Part shown: positions 44,422-53,149 of the stretch, one piece after another
How positions within the stretch are numbered: the first letter of the stretch is position 1
How the letters are laid out: every line of letters begins with the position of its first letter
DNA from: Synechococcus sp. PCC 6312
GTDB lineage: Bacteria > Cyanobacteriota > Cyanobacteriia > Thermosynechococcales > Thermosynechococcaceae
DNA: 64,000 nucleotides
Direction: 5' to 3'
NCBI RefSeq assembly: GCF_000316685.1
Contig: NC_019680.1
Coordinates: forward strand, 1,799,501 to 1,863,500
Made by a program: the position numbers and the translations under genes
Notes under the pieces: model-generated
Seen by the model: the letters and a program-made list of their open reading frames with translations, nothing else
What the model was told of the DNA's origin: nothing
Databases searched by the model: none

Positions 44422-44674
44422 GTTCTGAAACATCTTGAAACTCGAGTAAAGCCTCACCTAAATTCTCTAATTGAGCCAATGGCAATTCTGCTACTTGCCT
44501 AGATAGCGTGGTTGGTAAATCACCCAACTTGCGCTGTAATTGCCGAAATACGAGAGAAAAAGCTTCCTGTTTTAACCCTTCTTGCCGTCCCTCCTCCAGG
44601 CCCTCGGCTTTGACCTCTTGATAAAAACGGCTCTTTTGTAGTTCTGAGGCTGTGAACCCTAACATCTCTGCCAC
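44411..44674 (-). pseudogene. Truncated Rpn/DUF4351 gene, C-terminal part
   Basis: The frame starts MAEMLGFTASELQKSRFYQE and ends LGEALLEFQDVSELQA, matching only the last ~95 residues of the intact gene at 45963-46817; the nuclease domain is missing. The stop is premature: the tryptophan codon TGG after QA is TAG here, and codons LAASY followed by the old stop continue beyond it. It is a remnant of duplication. Confidence 0.82.
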
Positions 44675-44815
44675 CTCCTATCAACTCTTTATCTTGTAAG
44701 CACTCGCATCACACATCCTTGCATTGCCCAACTTCCAAGCAATCGCAGAGATTAGTTCCATCTGACTAAAAATTTATCTAAGAGTTGACAGAACCGCCAC
44801 TACAAAGGGGCGATA

Positions 44816-44900
44816 ATATAACGGTTGCAATCACCGGACGCATATAGCTTCTGCTAGAATCAGCACGCTTCAAAGTTCCGGTGCATTGCAGTTGTTGGGC
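44816..44900 (-). repeat. attC recombination site of the SDR cassette
   Basis: On the minus strand R'' is GCCCAAC (44900-44894) and R' is GTTATAT (44822-44816). The arms TGCAATGCACCGGAAC and GTCCGGTGATTGCA pair as TGCAAT-CACCGGA with one unpaired G in the L'' arm, at the same place as in the 8.4-kb attC. The loop is ~35 nt. The total of 85 bp and the position after the SDR gene are typical of attC. R' departs from GTTRRRY at one position. Confidence 0.82.
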
Positions 44901-45790
44901 TGCTTGTTGGTTCACTTTTGGCTGCGTGTCGGGCTTCATATGCAAAAGGAGCAGACAGCGAAGTCAGTATTTTTGCGCGGTTGGCCGCACCACAATTTCG
45001 TTCACGTCCACGTCGGCGGGTTGCTCCACAGCATAGGCGATGGCGCGTGCAATGGCTTCGGCAGGAATTAGGTCAATGCGAAACTGCTCTATTACGGTCT
45101 TTTTCATTTCAGAGTCTGAAATTGTATTGGGCAGTTCCGATTCGGTCGCTCCTGGGGCTATTATTGTCACCCGGATGGTGTTGCCCATTTCCTGCCTCAG
45201 ACCTTCTGATACCACACGCACGGCGTGCTTCGTAGCGCTATAAATCGTGGATGTAGGGCCGACCCACCTGTCGGCGATCGATGTAATGTTGACAAAATGA
45301 CCAGAGTTCTGGGCTTTGAAAACCGGCAACGCCGCCGCAATGCCATACAACACGCCTTTCAAGTTTACGTCAATCATTCTGTCCCATTCTTCTACCTTCA
45401 ATTGTTCAAGCAAAGAGAGCGGCATCAAGCCCGCATTGCTCACCAGCACGTCAACACGCCCGAATTGTACTTGTGCAAACTGGATAAATTTTTCCAGTTG
45501 TTCTTTTTGCGTAACATCCAAAGAGGTGAAGCAAACTTCTCCTCCGGCGGACTGAATTTCGTCTGCGATGGTCTTTAAATTTTCGATGCGCCGAGCGCCT
45601 AAGACGACTTTGGAGCCTTTGGTCGCCAAAAAACGTGCGGCAGCTTCACCAATTCCACTGCTGGCACCGGTAATAGCGATGACCTTTCCTGCGAGTCCTT
45701 CCTGTTGTGACGTGGTAAGTATATTCATAGATTACATCTTAACAAATTGTGATTTCCAGCCACAGAAACGCCGCGCTCAAACAGTCCAAC
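44823..45790 (-). mobile_element. Single integron-like gene cassette (SDR gene plus attC)
   Basis: The 5' boundary on the minus strand is GTTGGAC (45790-45784), complementary to the attC R'' GCCCAAC at six of seven positions, as expected for one cassette after circularisation. The segment holds only the short-chain dehydrogenase gene, and attI-like copy C abuts its 5' end. About 33 nt between the attC end and the shared 13-mer ATTTATCTAAGAG may be a remnant of another cassette. Confidence 0.78.
44964..45728 (-). CDS. Short-chain dehydrogenase/reductase carried by the cassette
   Basis: The 254-aa classical SDR has the NAD(P)-binding TGASSGIGEAAARFLA, the VSNAG motif, and the catalytic Ser (NITSI), Tyr and Lys in YSATKHA. 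The C-terminal VNEIVVRPTAQ is typical of YdfG/clavaldehyde-type oxidoreductases. R-R after GA (GARRIE) suggests NADP(H) preference. The substrate is unknown. It lacks CCAGGCC motifs and is bounded by cassette core sites, so it is imported. The start is the first ATG, 61 bp inside the cassette. Confidence 0.9.
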   Translation of the reverse strand: MNILTTSQQEGLAGKVIAITGASSGIGEAAARFLATKGSKVVLGARRIENLKTIADEIQSAGGEVCFTSLDVTQKEQLEKFIQFAQVQFGRVDVLVSNAGLMPLSLLEQLKVEEWDRMIDVNLKGVLYGIAAALPVFKAQNSGHFVNITSIADRWVGPTSTIYSATKHAVRVVSEGLRQEMGNTIRVTIIAPGATESELPNTISDSEMKKTVIEQFRIDLIPAEAIARAIAYAVEQPADVDVNEIVVRPTAQKY

Positions 45791-45854
45791 TATGAATTAG
45801 ACAGAAAGTTTCAGTCTAAAAGAACTATTAAGGTGTTTAGGCTGAATGTCAAGT
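45791..45854 (-). repeat. attI-like flank, copy C
   Basis: The 64-bp flank abuts the 5' boundary of the SDR cassette. Shared blocks with copies A and B are CAGAA, CTATTAAGGTG (also in B) and CTGAATGTCAAGT (near-identical in A). The 11-nt distance between cassette core and CAGAA equals that of copy A. Read toward the gene, it contains a TTGACA box and an A/T-rich segment that could act as a promoter. Confidence 0.65.
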
Positions 45855-45896
45855 TCCCGCTCCAATACCATCCACCAAAAAGATTATTTTTGTTTT

Positions 45897-45990
45897 GATG
45901 AGTATCCATGCAAAGTTCAGTTTTTAAGACTTGCTCTGTTCATGAATCATCTCTGTTTACTATCAATGGCTTGTGGCTAACCAGGCCTGT
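45897..45990. repeat. Direct repeat downstream of the Rpn gene, copy 2
   Basis: This is the counterpart of 44328-44421, running into the 3' end of the intact Rpn gene. High identity over ~94 bp shows that the gene's 3' region was duplicated. Confidence 0.85.
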
Positions 45991-46817
45991 AATTCTGATA
46001 CATCCTGAAAACTAAGCAACGCTTCACCGAGTAACTCTAATTGTTCAGACGTTAAGGATGTAATCTGATTTTCAAGAGAGGCATCAACACCACCTAATTT
46101 ACGCCCTAGTTGACGAACAATTACTTTTGACTCGCCTTTTTGTTCTCCAAGTTTCTCCCCTTCTTGCCGTCCAATTTGGAGTACATCTTGATAAAGCCTG
46201 GTGTGGCTGAGGTCTTCTGCTTGCAGTCCGAGCATTTTACGAATTTCCTCCAAATTTAAATCAGGAAACTTATTTCCTAATATAGCCTCAATCAAATCTA
46301 GCCATTGGGTAAAATCAGAGGTGTTGGCTAGGGATTGGATGAGGTTCTGGGCCGCCTGGGGGGTTTGGGATGCTTCGATGACGATCAACTGTAGCAAGGC
46401 CTGGCCTGGGGATAAATCTGTTGCTGTAGCCAAATCCTCTAAATACAATTTCTGCACCTGCTGTTCCAAATACAGCCGATAGGGGACATCAACACCAAGC
46501 TCATGTTGCCGAGAAGCCAGGATCAGCAAACCTTGCCAGGGTCGGATCACTTGATATTGATGCAAATAGACATGAACCTCAGCAAAAAATCGGCCATAAA
46601 ACCCCGCATCTGGTTGCATCTGGGCTTCAATAAACACAATCGGCAGGCCTGGATCTTCAGCAACTGGCGTAAACACACCATCAATCCGATATTCCGATTC
46701 CTTAACAACCGGTGCACTGTATTCAAACTCACAATTTGCGGGCAGGCCGGGGATCAATTCCGTAATCAAACGAGTCTGAAATAGAAAAATCGCATAAAAT
46801 AACTTATCCGTTCTCAT
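45963..46817 (-). CDS. Rpn-family recombination-promoting nuclease with DUF4351 tail
   Basis: The 284-aa protein starts MRTDKLFYAIFLFQTRLITEL. The PD-(D/E)xK nuclease core is visible in YRIDGVFTP (Asp) and LPIVFIEAQMQPD (E-x-Q), followed by YGRFFAEVHVYLHQY. A C-terminal DUF4351 helical domain (VIVRQLGRKLGGVDASLENQI ending SFQDVSELQAWL) completes it. RpnA-type proteins are DNA endonucleases linked to RecA-independent recombination. CCAGGCC-like motifs show that it is long resident. Two truncated copies of its 3' end lie downstream. Confidence 0.85.
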   Translation of the reverse strand: MRTDKLFYAIFLFQTRLITELIPGLPANCEFEYSAPVVKESEYRIDGVFTPVAEDPGLPIVFIEAQMQPDAGFYGRFFAEVHVYLHQYQVIRPWQGLLILASRQHELGVDVPYRLYLEQQVQKLYLEDLATATDLSPGQALLQLIVIEASQTPQAAQNLIQSLANTSDFTQWLDLIEAILGNKFPDLNLEEIRKMLGLQAEDLSHTRLYQDVLQIGRQEGEKLGEQKGESKVIVRQLGRKLGGVDASLENQITSLTSEQLELLGEALLSFQDVSELQAWLATSH

Positions 46818-46895
46818 CCTCTCTCCTCTAAATGATTCTCAGGAAGTTAAGATTGGGAGAAAGTTCTAGAAACAATCAAGGCCTGGTGCAGGGCT

Positions 46896-47930
46896 TCACA
46901 GAGGTAGCTCAGTGGTAGTTGGGGGATCACTGGTAACTTCTTCCACATTAGAAAAGCGAAAGACTAACCGCAGAGGCTGACCCATTTCTCGGGAAATAAA
47001 CTGCTGGAGTAGTTCAACCTGATTAGGGGTCACGGGTTCCGAAGCGCGTACATCAAGATTCACGGTTGGCGGGTCGGTACTCCAATTGGTCTCCATCCGA
47101 AATAGATCCAGGCGTTGAAAGGTTAAGGTTCGATTCACTAAGGCACTGCGGATATTGGCTTCAAGGCGGTTTTGCCGCAGCAGACGACCAAAACTGATCC
47201 CTAAAGGAATAACTAAGAGGCCCGTCAACACCACGCCAAGGGCAATCGGTCGCCGTCCTTTTTTCAGAGAGACATAACCGGAGAGCCAAAACACCACCAT
47301 ACAGGCAAAGGCGATTCCTAAAAGGTTAGTTAAGTAGAGTAGAGTTGCCCCCCGAGCCAGGCTGAGGTTGCTTTGGGCCAGGCCCAGGCCAATGGTACAA
47401 ACAGGTGGCATTAAGGCGACGGCAATGGCGACCCCCGCTAAGGTACTAGAAATTTTCGGCTGCACCAAGGCATACCCCCCCACAGCCCCAGCCGCAACCG
47501 CAATGCCCAAGTCCAGCAAATTGGGTTGGGAACGGGCCATAATCTCACTGCCATAGATGGGAATGCTGGTAATTAATCCCAGGCTAGAGGAGATCACAAT
47601 TGCAATCAATGTCCCAACAACAATTGCCGTACAAGCAAGGCGAAAAAGAGCTAAGTCCCCAATCAAAACCGCTAAAGCCAGACCACGAATCGGCATCATC
47701 AAGGGTGCAACAATCATCGCGCCAATAATCACGGCCGCACTATTACTCAACAGGCCCAAGGTCGCAATCAGACAAGAACCAACAATCAAAACCAGGTAGG
47801 AAATATCGGGATCACTCTCATGCCATAGGAGCGAGCGGAGTTGGGCTAATTCCTCACTGGAGGCTCGATTCCGGCGAAAATGAATGACTTGCTCAACCAG
47901 TCCCTGCCAATAGCGCATGAATTGACTCAT
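46896..47930 (-). CDS. DUF389 (TIGR00341-like) membrane protein
   Basis: The 344-aa protein has a cluster of membrane helices: YLVLIVGSCLIATLGLLSNSAAVIIGAMIVAPLMMPIRGLALAV contains the DUF389 hallmark. Five to six further helices to about residue 240 and a ~100-residue soluble C-terminus follow. Its function is unknown; transporter-like roles are suspected for the family. It is likely independent of the downstream lipA. Confidence 0.88.
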   Translation of the reverse strand: MSQFMRYWQGLVEQVIHFRRNRASSEELAQLRSLLWHESDPDISYLVLIVGSCLIATLGLLSNSAAVIIGAMIVAPLMMPIRGLALAVLIGDLALFRLACTAIVVGTLIAIVISSSLGLITSIPIYGSEIMARSQPNLLDLGIAVAAGAVGGYALVQPKISSTLAGVAIAVALMPPVCTIGLGLAQSNLSLARGATLLYLTNLLGIAFACMVVFWLSGYVSLKKGRRPIALGVVLTGLLVIPLGISFGRLLRQNRLEANIRSALVNRTLTFQRLDLFRMETNWSTDPPTVNLDVRASEPVTPNQVELLQQFISREMGQPLRLVFRFSNVEEVTSDPPTTTELPL

Positions 47931-47950
47931 TCGGAATGGCCTCAGAGAGA

Positions 47951-48841
47951 TCAGGGAGCAGTGTGGGGACGGCTACGGGGATATTGGGTCATCAGACGGC
48001 GGACTTCTTCGGCATGGTAGGAGCTACGGGTTAAGGGGGATGAAACGACCTGTAAAAAGCCTAAGGATTCCCCTAAGGTTTGCCAGGCCTGGAACTGGGC
48101 CGGGGTAATAAATTCAGACACGGGCAAATGCTTCGGGCTGGGTTGGAGATATTGCCCCAGAGTCAGAATGTCACAATCCACGGCCCGTAAGTCCTGCATC
48201 ACAGCTTCAACTTCGGCGTTTGTTTCCCCCAATCCCGCCATCATGCCCGACTTGGTATAGGTCCAGGGAGCCACCGCTCGGACACGCTTGAGTAAGGCCA
48301 AAGTCCGCTGGTAATCCCCTTGGGGACGGGTTCTTCGGTATAGGCGGGGGACGGTTTCTGTGTTGTGATTCAGAACATCGGGCTGGGCCTGGAGAATTAA
48401 ATCAAGGGCTTGCCAATTGCCGCACAGATCTGGAATCAATACTTCAATCGTGGTTTGGGGGGAACGTTGCCGGATTTGCTCAATACAACGGACAAATTGA
48501 CTCGCCCCCCCATCAACCAGATCATCCCGATTCACCGACGTAATTACCACATGATTCAGATTCAGACGGCCAACAGCTTCGGCTAATCGGATTGGTTCCG
48601 TGGGGTCTAAGGCTAAAGGCTTTTTGGTAAAGTCAATATCGCAATAGGGACAAGCGCGGGTACAGGCCGGCCCCATAATCAAAAACGTAGCGGTGCCTTG
48701 CTGGAAACATTCGCCAATATTCGGACAGGAGGCTTCTTCACAGACCGTATTGAGATTTAAATCTCGCAGCAAGCTTTTAACATCCCCCACCCGTTGCCAT
48801 TGGGGAGCTTTGACCCGCAGCCAATCTGGCTTAACTGCCAT
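47951..48841 (-). CDS. lipA: Lipoyl synthase
   Basis: The radical-SAM enzyme inserts two sulfurs into octanoyl chains on lipoyl domains. Both cluster motifs are present: the auxiliary [12 protein letters not shown] and the radical-SAM C-x3-C-x2-C in [30 protein letters not shown] is characteristic. The ATG at 48841 is chosen because AGGAAA precedes it; an upstream ATG adds seven residues. About 296 aa. Confidence 0.93.
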   Translation of the reverse strand: MAVKPDWLRVKAPQWQRVGDVKSLLRDLNLNTVCEEASCPNIGECFQQGTATFLIMGPACTRACPYCDIDFTKKPLALDPTEPIRLAEAVGRLNLNHVVITSVNRDDLVDGGASQFVRCIEQIRQRSPQTTIEVLIPDLCGNWQALDLILQAQPDVLNHNTETVPRLYRRTRPQGDYQRTLALLKRVRAVAPWTYTKSGMMAGLGETNAEVEAVMQDLRAVDCDILTLGQYLQPSPKHLPVSEFITPAQFQAWQTLGESLGFLQVVSSPLTRSSYHAEEVRRLMTQYPRSRPHTAP

Positions 48842-48977
48842 ACCGTTTCCTGTCTTAACCATCGTTCACCCTAGTTTAGCAAACTCGGTCTTTTTATAGT
48901 TTTAAGCCGAAAAATAAACCGGAGAGAGCAATCCCCCCGGCCTGGTCGGTGTAAATTTTTTCAGTCAGTCCTTGGGC

Positions 48978-49706
48978 TTAATCCCGACCATTCAAGGCAA
49001 TCAACAGCCGCAGGATAAAGATAAACAGGTTGACATAGGTCAGGTACATGGACAAGGCAGCAGGCAGATATTGATCATCTTGATAGGTACGAGGGAGCAC
49101 ATAAAAGTCCACCACCGCTGCACCCACAAACAGGATCACCCCAATTCCAGAAATGGCAATTTCGAGAAAGGTTGGTGTGAAAATTCCAAAAACAGCAAAG
49201 AGAACCTGAGCCAAAATCACCACGAACAGCGCCATAATCCCCAACTGGATTGTCTTGGTCAGGGCCATGCCATCTTTATCGGACAAATTGGAGCCAATCG
49301 GCCGGGCCGCAATAAAGGTCACGCCACAGCCAAGGGCCGCAATCCCGATGCCACCAATGCCGACCCCCTTAGTTTGGAGAGCCACAAATAATAAGCCAGC
49401 CAAGGTATAACCCGTCAGCAAACTATAAGCTGCCAAAAGAGGTAGTGCCGCCGCCTTATTCCCAGACTCAGCCACACCGCGAGCAACAAAGAACAACGCT
49501 ATGGAAGCAATAATCGCCACGATAAAGGTGGGCATGAATAGCTGTGGTGCTGAGGAAATGACCCCCAGGCCACCCCAGGCCCCGACCGACGTTAAAACTA
49601 AGCCACCCCCGACAAAGGGCAGGGCATTGGCAATCACACTGGGGCCAACGATGGCACTACTTTGGGCCTGGCGAATCGCGTCCCGAAAATTACTGGTACT
49701 ACTCAC
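48978..49706 (-). CDS. Bax inhibitor-1/YccA-like membrane protein
   Basis: The 242-aa protein has seven predicted membrane helices after a short N-terminus. FVARGVAESGNKAAALPLLAAYSLLTGYTLAGLL is typical of the family, as are the C-terminal GAAVVDFYVLPRTY and ALSMYLTYVNLFIFILRLL. Bacterial members may leak calcium or interact with proteases; no specific function can be given. It is upstream of lipA on the same strand with a ~110-bp gap. Confidence 0.87.
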   Translation of the reverse strand: MSSTSNFRDAIRQAQSSAIVGPSVIANALPFVGGGLVLTSVGAWGGLGVISSAPQLFMPTFIVAIIASIALFFVARGVAESGNKAAALPLLAAYSLLTGYTLAGLLFVALQTKGVGIGGIGIAALGCGVTFIAARPIGSNLSDKDGMALTKTIQLGIMALFVVILAQVLFAVFGIFTPTFLEIAISGIGVILFVGAAVVDFYVLPRTYQDDQYLPAALSMYLTYVNLFIFILRLLIALNGRD

Positions 49707-49877
49707 CGCAGTTCTCCTTGGTTACGCACGACTTGGGAGTTAGATATTTTTTATTTTGCCATATTCATCTCAGCCAGGCCAGCCCCGTCCCATACGGAGA
49801 ACCGCCCTTCATCAGGGTTTATTCATGGGGATTTATGCATCTTTCTTAAGCTGAGGGGCTAATTGTCTTCAGGTATC

Positions 49878-50633
49878 TTAGACATCTCGATCAACTAAAA
49901 CCGCCTCTAACCAGGCCGGTGGATCGGGGATGGGATTCCCAAGCCGGGCCAAGAGCCGCCAAGCCACCATGTGCACAATCAAGGCATAGACATAGGATTG
50001 GCAAAAGACGAGAACTACCGCCGTGGCCTGAACTAAGCCAAAACTAGGAATCAGCAAAATCCCCAATTGCACTAAGGCCCAGTCCAAAAAGCTGGTGACT
50101 TGTTGGTTGACGTAAATCCAGAGGTTTTCCCCCAGCAAAGCCGACACCACCAGGATCTGAAAGAAAAAGCCAATACTTCCCAGAACCGCTCCCCAGAATA
50201 GGGAAATATGCCAAGGTGCTTTTTGCTTCCAGAGTCCCCCTAACACGACACCCAAAATTCCGTGAGGCAATAGATATTGGAGACTGCGGGGCGGCCCCAT
50301 CAAAACCGATAGCAACAACGCACTCACAATAGCCCCCATCCAGGCCGCCCGCCGATGCCACCGTAAATAAATTAGTGCTACGGGAATTGGGAAGAAAATC
50401 CTCAATAGGGGCCCCGCTGGAACATAAAAATTGATCAGCCAAATTAAAGCCGCAGCACTGGCTAAAAAGGCAGTTTCGGTAATAACCAGGGTGCGTTGAA
50501 TCTGTTGACGAATCAAGGCCTGGGCATAGTCTGGGTCGGAAATGGTTGCGGTACTGAGTTCTGGGCCAGACCAATCCTGATCATCCAGAAAAGAATCATC
50601 TCCATCCTCCGGCGTGGGGGGCAGGGAACTCAT
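49878..50633 (-). CDS. DUF2232 membrane protein
   Basis: The 251-aa protein has an acidic N-terminus (ending SATISDPDYAQALIRQQIQRT-like) and about six membrane helices, with RIFFPIPVALIYLRWHRRAAWMGAIVSALLLSVLMGPPRSLQYL typical of DUF2232/YbbB-like S-component folds. It may be a transporter subunit or structural protein; the function is unknown. It is divergent from the CAAD gene. Confidence 0.82.
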   Translation of the reverse strand: MSSLPPTPEDGDDSFLDDQDWSGPELSTATISDPDYAQALIRQQIQRTLVITETAFLASAAALIWLINFYVPAGPLLRIFFPIPVALIYLRWHRRAAWMGAIVSALLLSVLMGPPRSLQYLLPHGILGVVLGGLWKQKAPWHISLFWGAVLGSIGFFFQILVVSALLGENLWIYVNQQVTSFLDWALVQLGILLIPSFGLVQATAVVLVFCQSYVYALIVHMVAWRLLARLGNPIPDPPAWLEAVLVDRDV

Positions 50634-50786
50634 GGGGCAGGAATGGCAAAAACCAGAGGATTTTTTAGCATTTCTCCATCTTAGACGGTTCAGCTATCCA
50701 GACCAACTCGCCCGCCAAAGAGGGTAAATAGTTCCCGAGGATGCTATAAAATATGCCAGGTATAGCATTGGGTGAGGCCAAACTGG

Positions 50787-51299
50787 ATGAGCGAAACTTA
50801 CGACTTTCATCAACCTTCTGAGCACCAAGGTCATGAAGCAGAACCCTCGCCTGTGGATGCTGCCCCAGAAGTCAGTTACGCTGAACCTGCACCGTTAGCC
50901 ATTGAAACTGAGCCGGGTACCATTGCCCCCCTTTCTCCAGAACCCACCCCAGCCGGGATGAGCGATGAGCAAATGCAGCAAATTCGGGAAAAACTCTACT
51001 GGCTCTTGACGGTGTTCCCAGAACAGATCGGAAACTTCTTTGGGGAATACAAACAACCCCTCACCACTGCTGCCATTGTTGTTGCCACGATTCCCTTTGT
51101 TGCTCTGGCCGTAGCAATTCTAGAAGTTATTGAGACCATTCCTCTCTTAGCCCCGACTTTTGAACTGATTGGGTTTGGCTTTAGCAGTTGGTTTGTCTAT
51201 CGCTACTTGTTATTTGCCAAAAGCCGGAAGGAATTTGTCCAGAATATTGAGGACTACAAGAAACAAATTTTGGGGAGCATTGAACCCCCACAATCCTGA
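50787..51299 (+). CDS. CAAD-domain thylakoid membrane protein
   Basis: The roughly 170-aa protein starts MSETYDFHQPSE. An acidic/proline-rich N-terminus is followed by the CAAD domain: QIREKLYWLLTVFPEQIGNFF, then two helices (TTAAIVVATIPFVALAVAILEVI; FELIGFGFSSWFVYRYLLF) and RKEFVQNIEDYKKQIL. The domain, first seen fused to cyanobacterial aminoacyl-tRNA synthetases, anchors proteins in thylakoids; stand-alone members resemble CURT1-type curvature proteins. ATG at 50787 is chosen. Confidence 0.88.
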   Translation: MSETYDFHQPSEHQGHEAEPSPVDAAPEVSYAEPAPLAIETEPGTIAPLSPEPTPAGMSDEQMQQIREKLYWLLTVFPEQIGNFFGEYKQPLTTAAIVVATIPFVALAVAILEVIETIPLLAPTFELIGFGFSSWFVYRYLLFAKSRKEFVQNIEDYKKQILGSIEPPQS

Positions 51300-51352
51300 G
51301 GTCTTTGGCTGATGATCCATAAGCCTAACCCCTATCCCCGACTCAAGTGAGT

Positions 51353-51658
51353 CTAGCCTTCGGATTGGGGATTAACCCGCTGAAGTTGCCAGAGAATTTG
51401 GTTCCCTTCTCGCCGAACTCGGGAAATTGCCCAATTGCGCCATGTCCATTCATCGCCCCGACTGGTGACTGCACTAGCATTGACATCCATCAAGTCCGCA
51501 AGTTCTGAACTACTAATTAAGTACCCGGCATTGGCAATTGCATCGGCCACGTGCAAGGTTGTAATTAAGTCCACCAAATTTTGCATCCGTGGTGTAGTTG
51601 CTCCGCTGGGGAAGCTACCTTCTGAATAGTGGGGGAGTAATTCTGAGAGATTAGCCAT
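51353..51658 (-). CDS. Small cyanobacterial DNA-binding-like protein
   Basis: The roughly 101-aa protein has a winged-helix-like core: LVDLITTLHVADAIANAGYLISSSELADLMDVNASAVTSRGDEW followed by WRNWAISRVRREGNQILWQLQRV. The ISSSELADLMDVNASAV segment looks like a helix-turn-helix. It is similar to small conserved cyanobacterial proteins of unknown function. The start may be either of two adjacent ATGs. Confidence 0.75.
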   Translation of the reverse strand: MANLSELLPHYSEGSFPSGATTPRMQNLVDLITTLHVADAIANAGYLISSSELADLMDVNASAVTSRGDEWTWRNWAISRVRREGNQILWQLQRVNPQSEG

Positions 51659-51833
51659 CATGGTTTGTTGAACCTCATTTTTATGGCATGGTTAGTACCC
51701 CCTTTATAGCTTATCTAAAGATTTTTGTTGGGGCTTTCCTGTCCGAGTAACTGAGGCATGATTGGAACATCTAGAACCAGCTATAAAATTGAAGCTACCG
51801 CCCCGCTAATTCAGGTACAGGTAAGGATGGCCA

Positions 51834-52436
51834 ATGGGCAAAGGCTGGCAGTTAACATTGAGATTGAGCTTAGGCGTGATCTTGGCTTTACTCTTCAGTT
51901 GGCTTGGATTGGGCCAGGCCTGGGTGGCATCTCCCATGATTCACAGTCAGGTCAATTACTATGGCATTACTGGGACAAGTGCATTAGCGTTACGTCAACA
52001 AATGAATCGACTCGGGCCATCCGGTCAAAATGGCAGACGCTTTGATGCTTACACGAAATGGCACGTGGCCTGGCGGTATCGTTACGGCTTGGTTGGGGGC
52101 AGTTGTCGCATGACCTCTTTGGCTGTCAAGACTGACATTACCTACACCATGCCCCAATGGCAAAACTTTCAACAAGCGCGCCGTTCACTTCAACAGCAAT
52201 GGCACCGCTACTACCAGGCCCTGCAAATGCATGAAGACGGTCACAGCAATCACGGTCGTGCCGCCACCCAGGAAATCTGGCAACGTTTAAGCAATCTCAC
52301 ACAACCCACCTGTGCTTCTATGGGGCAAGTTGCCAATCAAGCCGCCCAAGGGATTATCCGCCGCTACGCCCAAAAGGACATTGACTATGATCGCCAAACT
52401 GGCCATGGCCGTACCCAAGGAGCCATTTTCCCCTAA
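51834..52436 (+). CDS. DUF922-type secreted putative zinc protease
   Basis: The 200-aa protein has a signal peptide (LGVILALLFSWLGLGQAWVA) and a DUF922 domain: VNYYGITGTSALALRQQMNRLGP, KWHVAWRYRYG, and the zinc-site HEDGHSNHG, an H-E-x-x-H match. It probably acts in the periplasm as a metallopeptidase; activity is unproven for the family. Confidence 0.83.
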   Translation: MGKGWQLTLRLSLGVILALLFSWLGLGQAWVASPMIHSQVNYYGITGTSALALRQQMNRLGPSGQNGRRFDAYTKWHVAWRYRYGLVGGSCRMTSLAVKTDITYTMPQWQNFQQARRSLQQQWHRYYQALQMHEDGHSNHGRAATQEIWQRLSNLTQPTCASMGQVANQAAQGIIRRYAQKDIDYDRQTGHGRTQGAIFP

Positions 52437-52484
52437 ACACAGCCAAAATCGGTCAGGAAGATTTTTGTCTCAATTCAAGAACGC

Positions 52485-52985
52485 TTAAAAAGGCAAATCA
52501 TCTGGGGGTAAATCTGGTTCAGCCAAAGGACGAGTTGGGGTGGCTGGTGGGGGGGGGACGGGTGTACTAGAGCGAGCAGGAGCAGCAGCGGCCACCGGGG
52601 GAGGAGAGGCGGGCGTGACCGCAGATGCAGGTTTACTAGTGAGAGAAGCGGGTTCGGCCTGGCGGGTGACAATTTGGCCATCCCCCGTCAACCAATGAAT
52701 CTTACTTGCCGTCAGTTCAGCCCGCTTTTCCTTGAAGCCTTCCGGTCGTTCCCAGGTATTCATGTTCAGCCGCCCTTCAATTAAGAGGCGATCTTGGAGC
52801 TTGCATTGGTCTTGCATTTGTTGAGCTAAATTACCCCAGCCAATTACCTTGAGGGTTTCGGGAGGGTCTTCGGCCCGTTGCCCCGGAAACTGAACGATCA
52901 TCGTTGCAATGGGAGTTTGATTATCTTGGGTATAGCGTAGTTCTGGCGGTTCAATGATTTCTGCCATTAAGACACAACTATTCAT
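52485..52985 (-). CDS. Single-strand DNA-binding-like protein (Ycf41/thylakoid-associated type)
   Basis: The start at ATGAATAGTTGTGTC gives about 166 aa. The N-terminal OB fold reads MNSCVLMAEIIEPPELRYTQDNQTPIATMIVQF and LLIEGRLNMNTWERPEGF. A Pro/Ala-rich linker follows, and the acidic tip DDLPF, like that of SSB, recruits partner proteins. It resembles the cyanobacterial Ycf41/slr1034 type rather than canonical replication SSB. Confidence 0.85.
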   Translation of the reverse strand: MNSCVLMAEIIEPPELRYTQDNQTPIATMIVQFPGQRAEDPPETLKVIGWGNLAQQMQDQCKLQDRLLIEGRLNMNTWERPEGFKEKRAELTASKIHWLTGDGQIVTRQAEPASLTSKPASAVTPASPPPVAAAAPARSSTPVPPPPATPTRPLAEPDLPPDDLPF

Positions 52986-53149
52986 GGCCTTAAGTTCCAA
53001 GGAATCAGGAGCAAACTTAGTATAGCGTTAGGTTTGCCGGGAAAATAGTATTACCTTTATCAGATGAAACAGGCGAAAGCGCGGAAACATTGACAGGCAC
53101 AATTCTGTTGGGCTTTTAGCGTTTTTTCAATAAATCTCATCGCTTGAGT

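Noticed and set aside
44886-45235. Plus-strand open frames over the SDR cassette end
   Set aside because: They overlap the attC and run antisense to a clear SDR gene; their translations lack any fold pattern.
44823-45790. SDR segment as an insertion sequence or transposon
   Set aside because: There is no transposase, no terminal inverted repeats at the edges and no target duplication; the attC structure explains the ends better.
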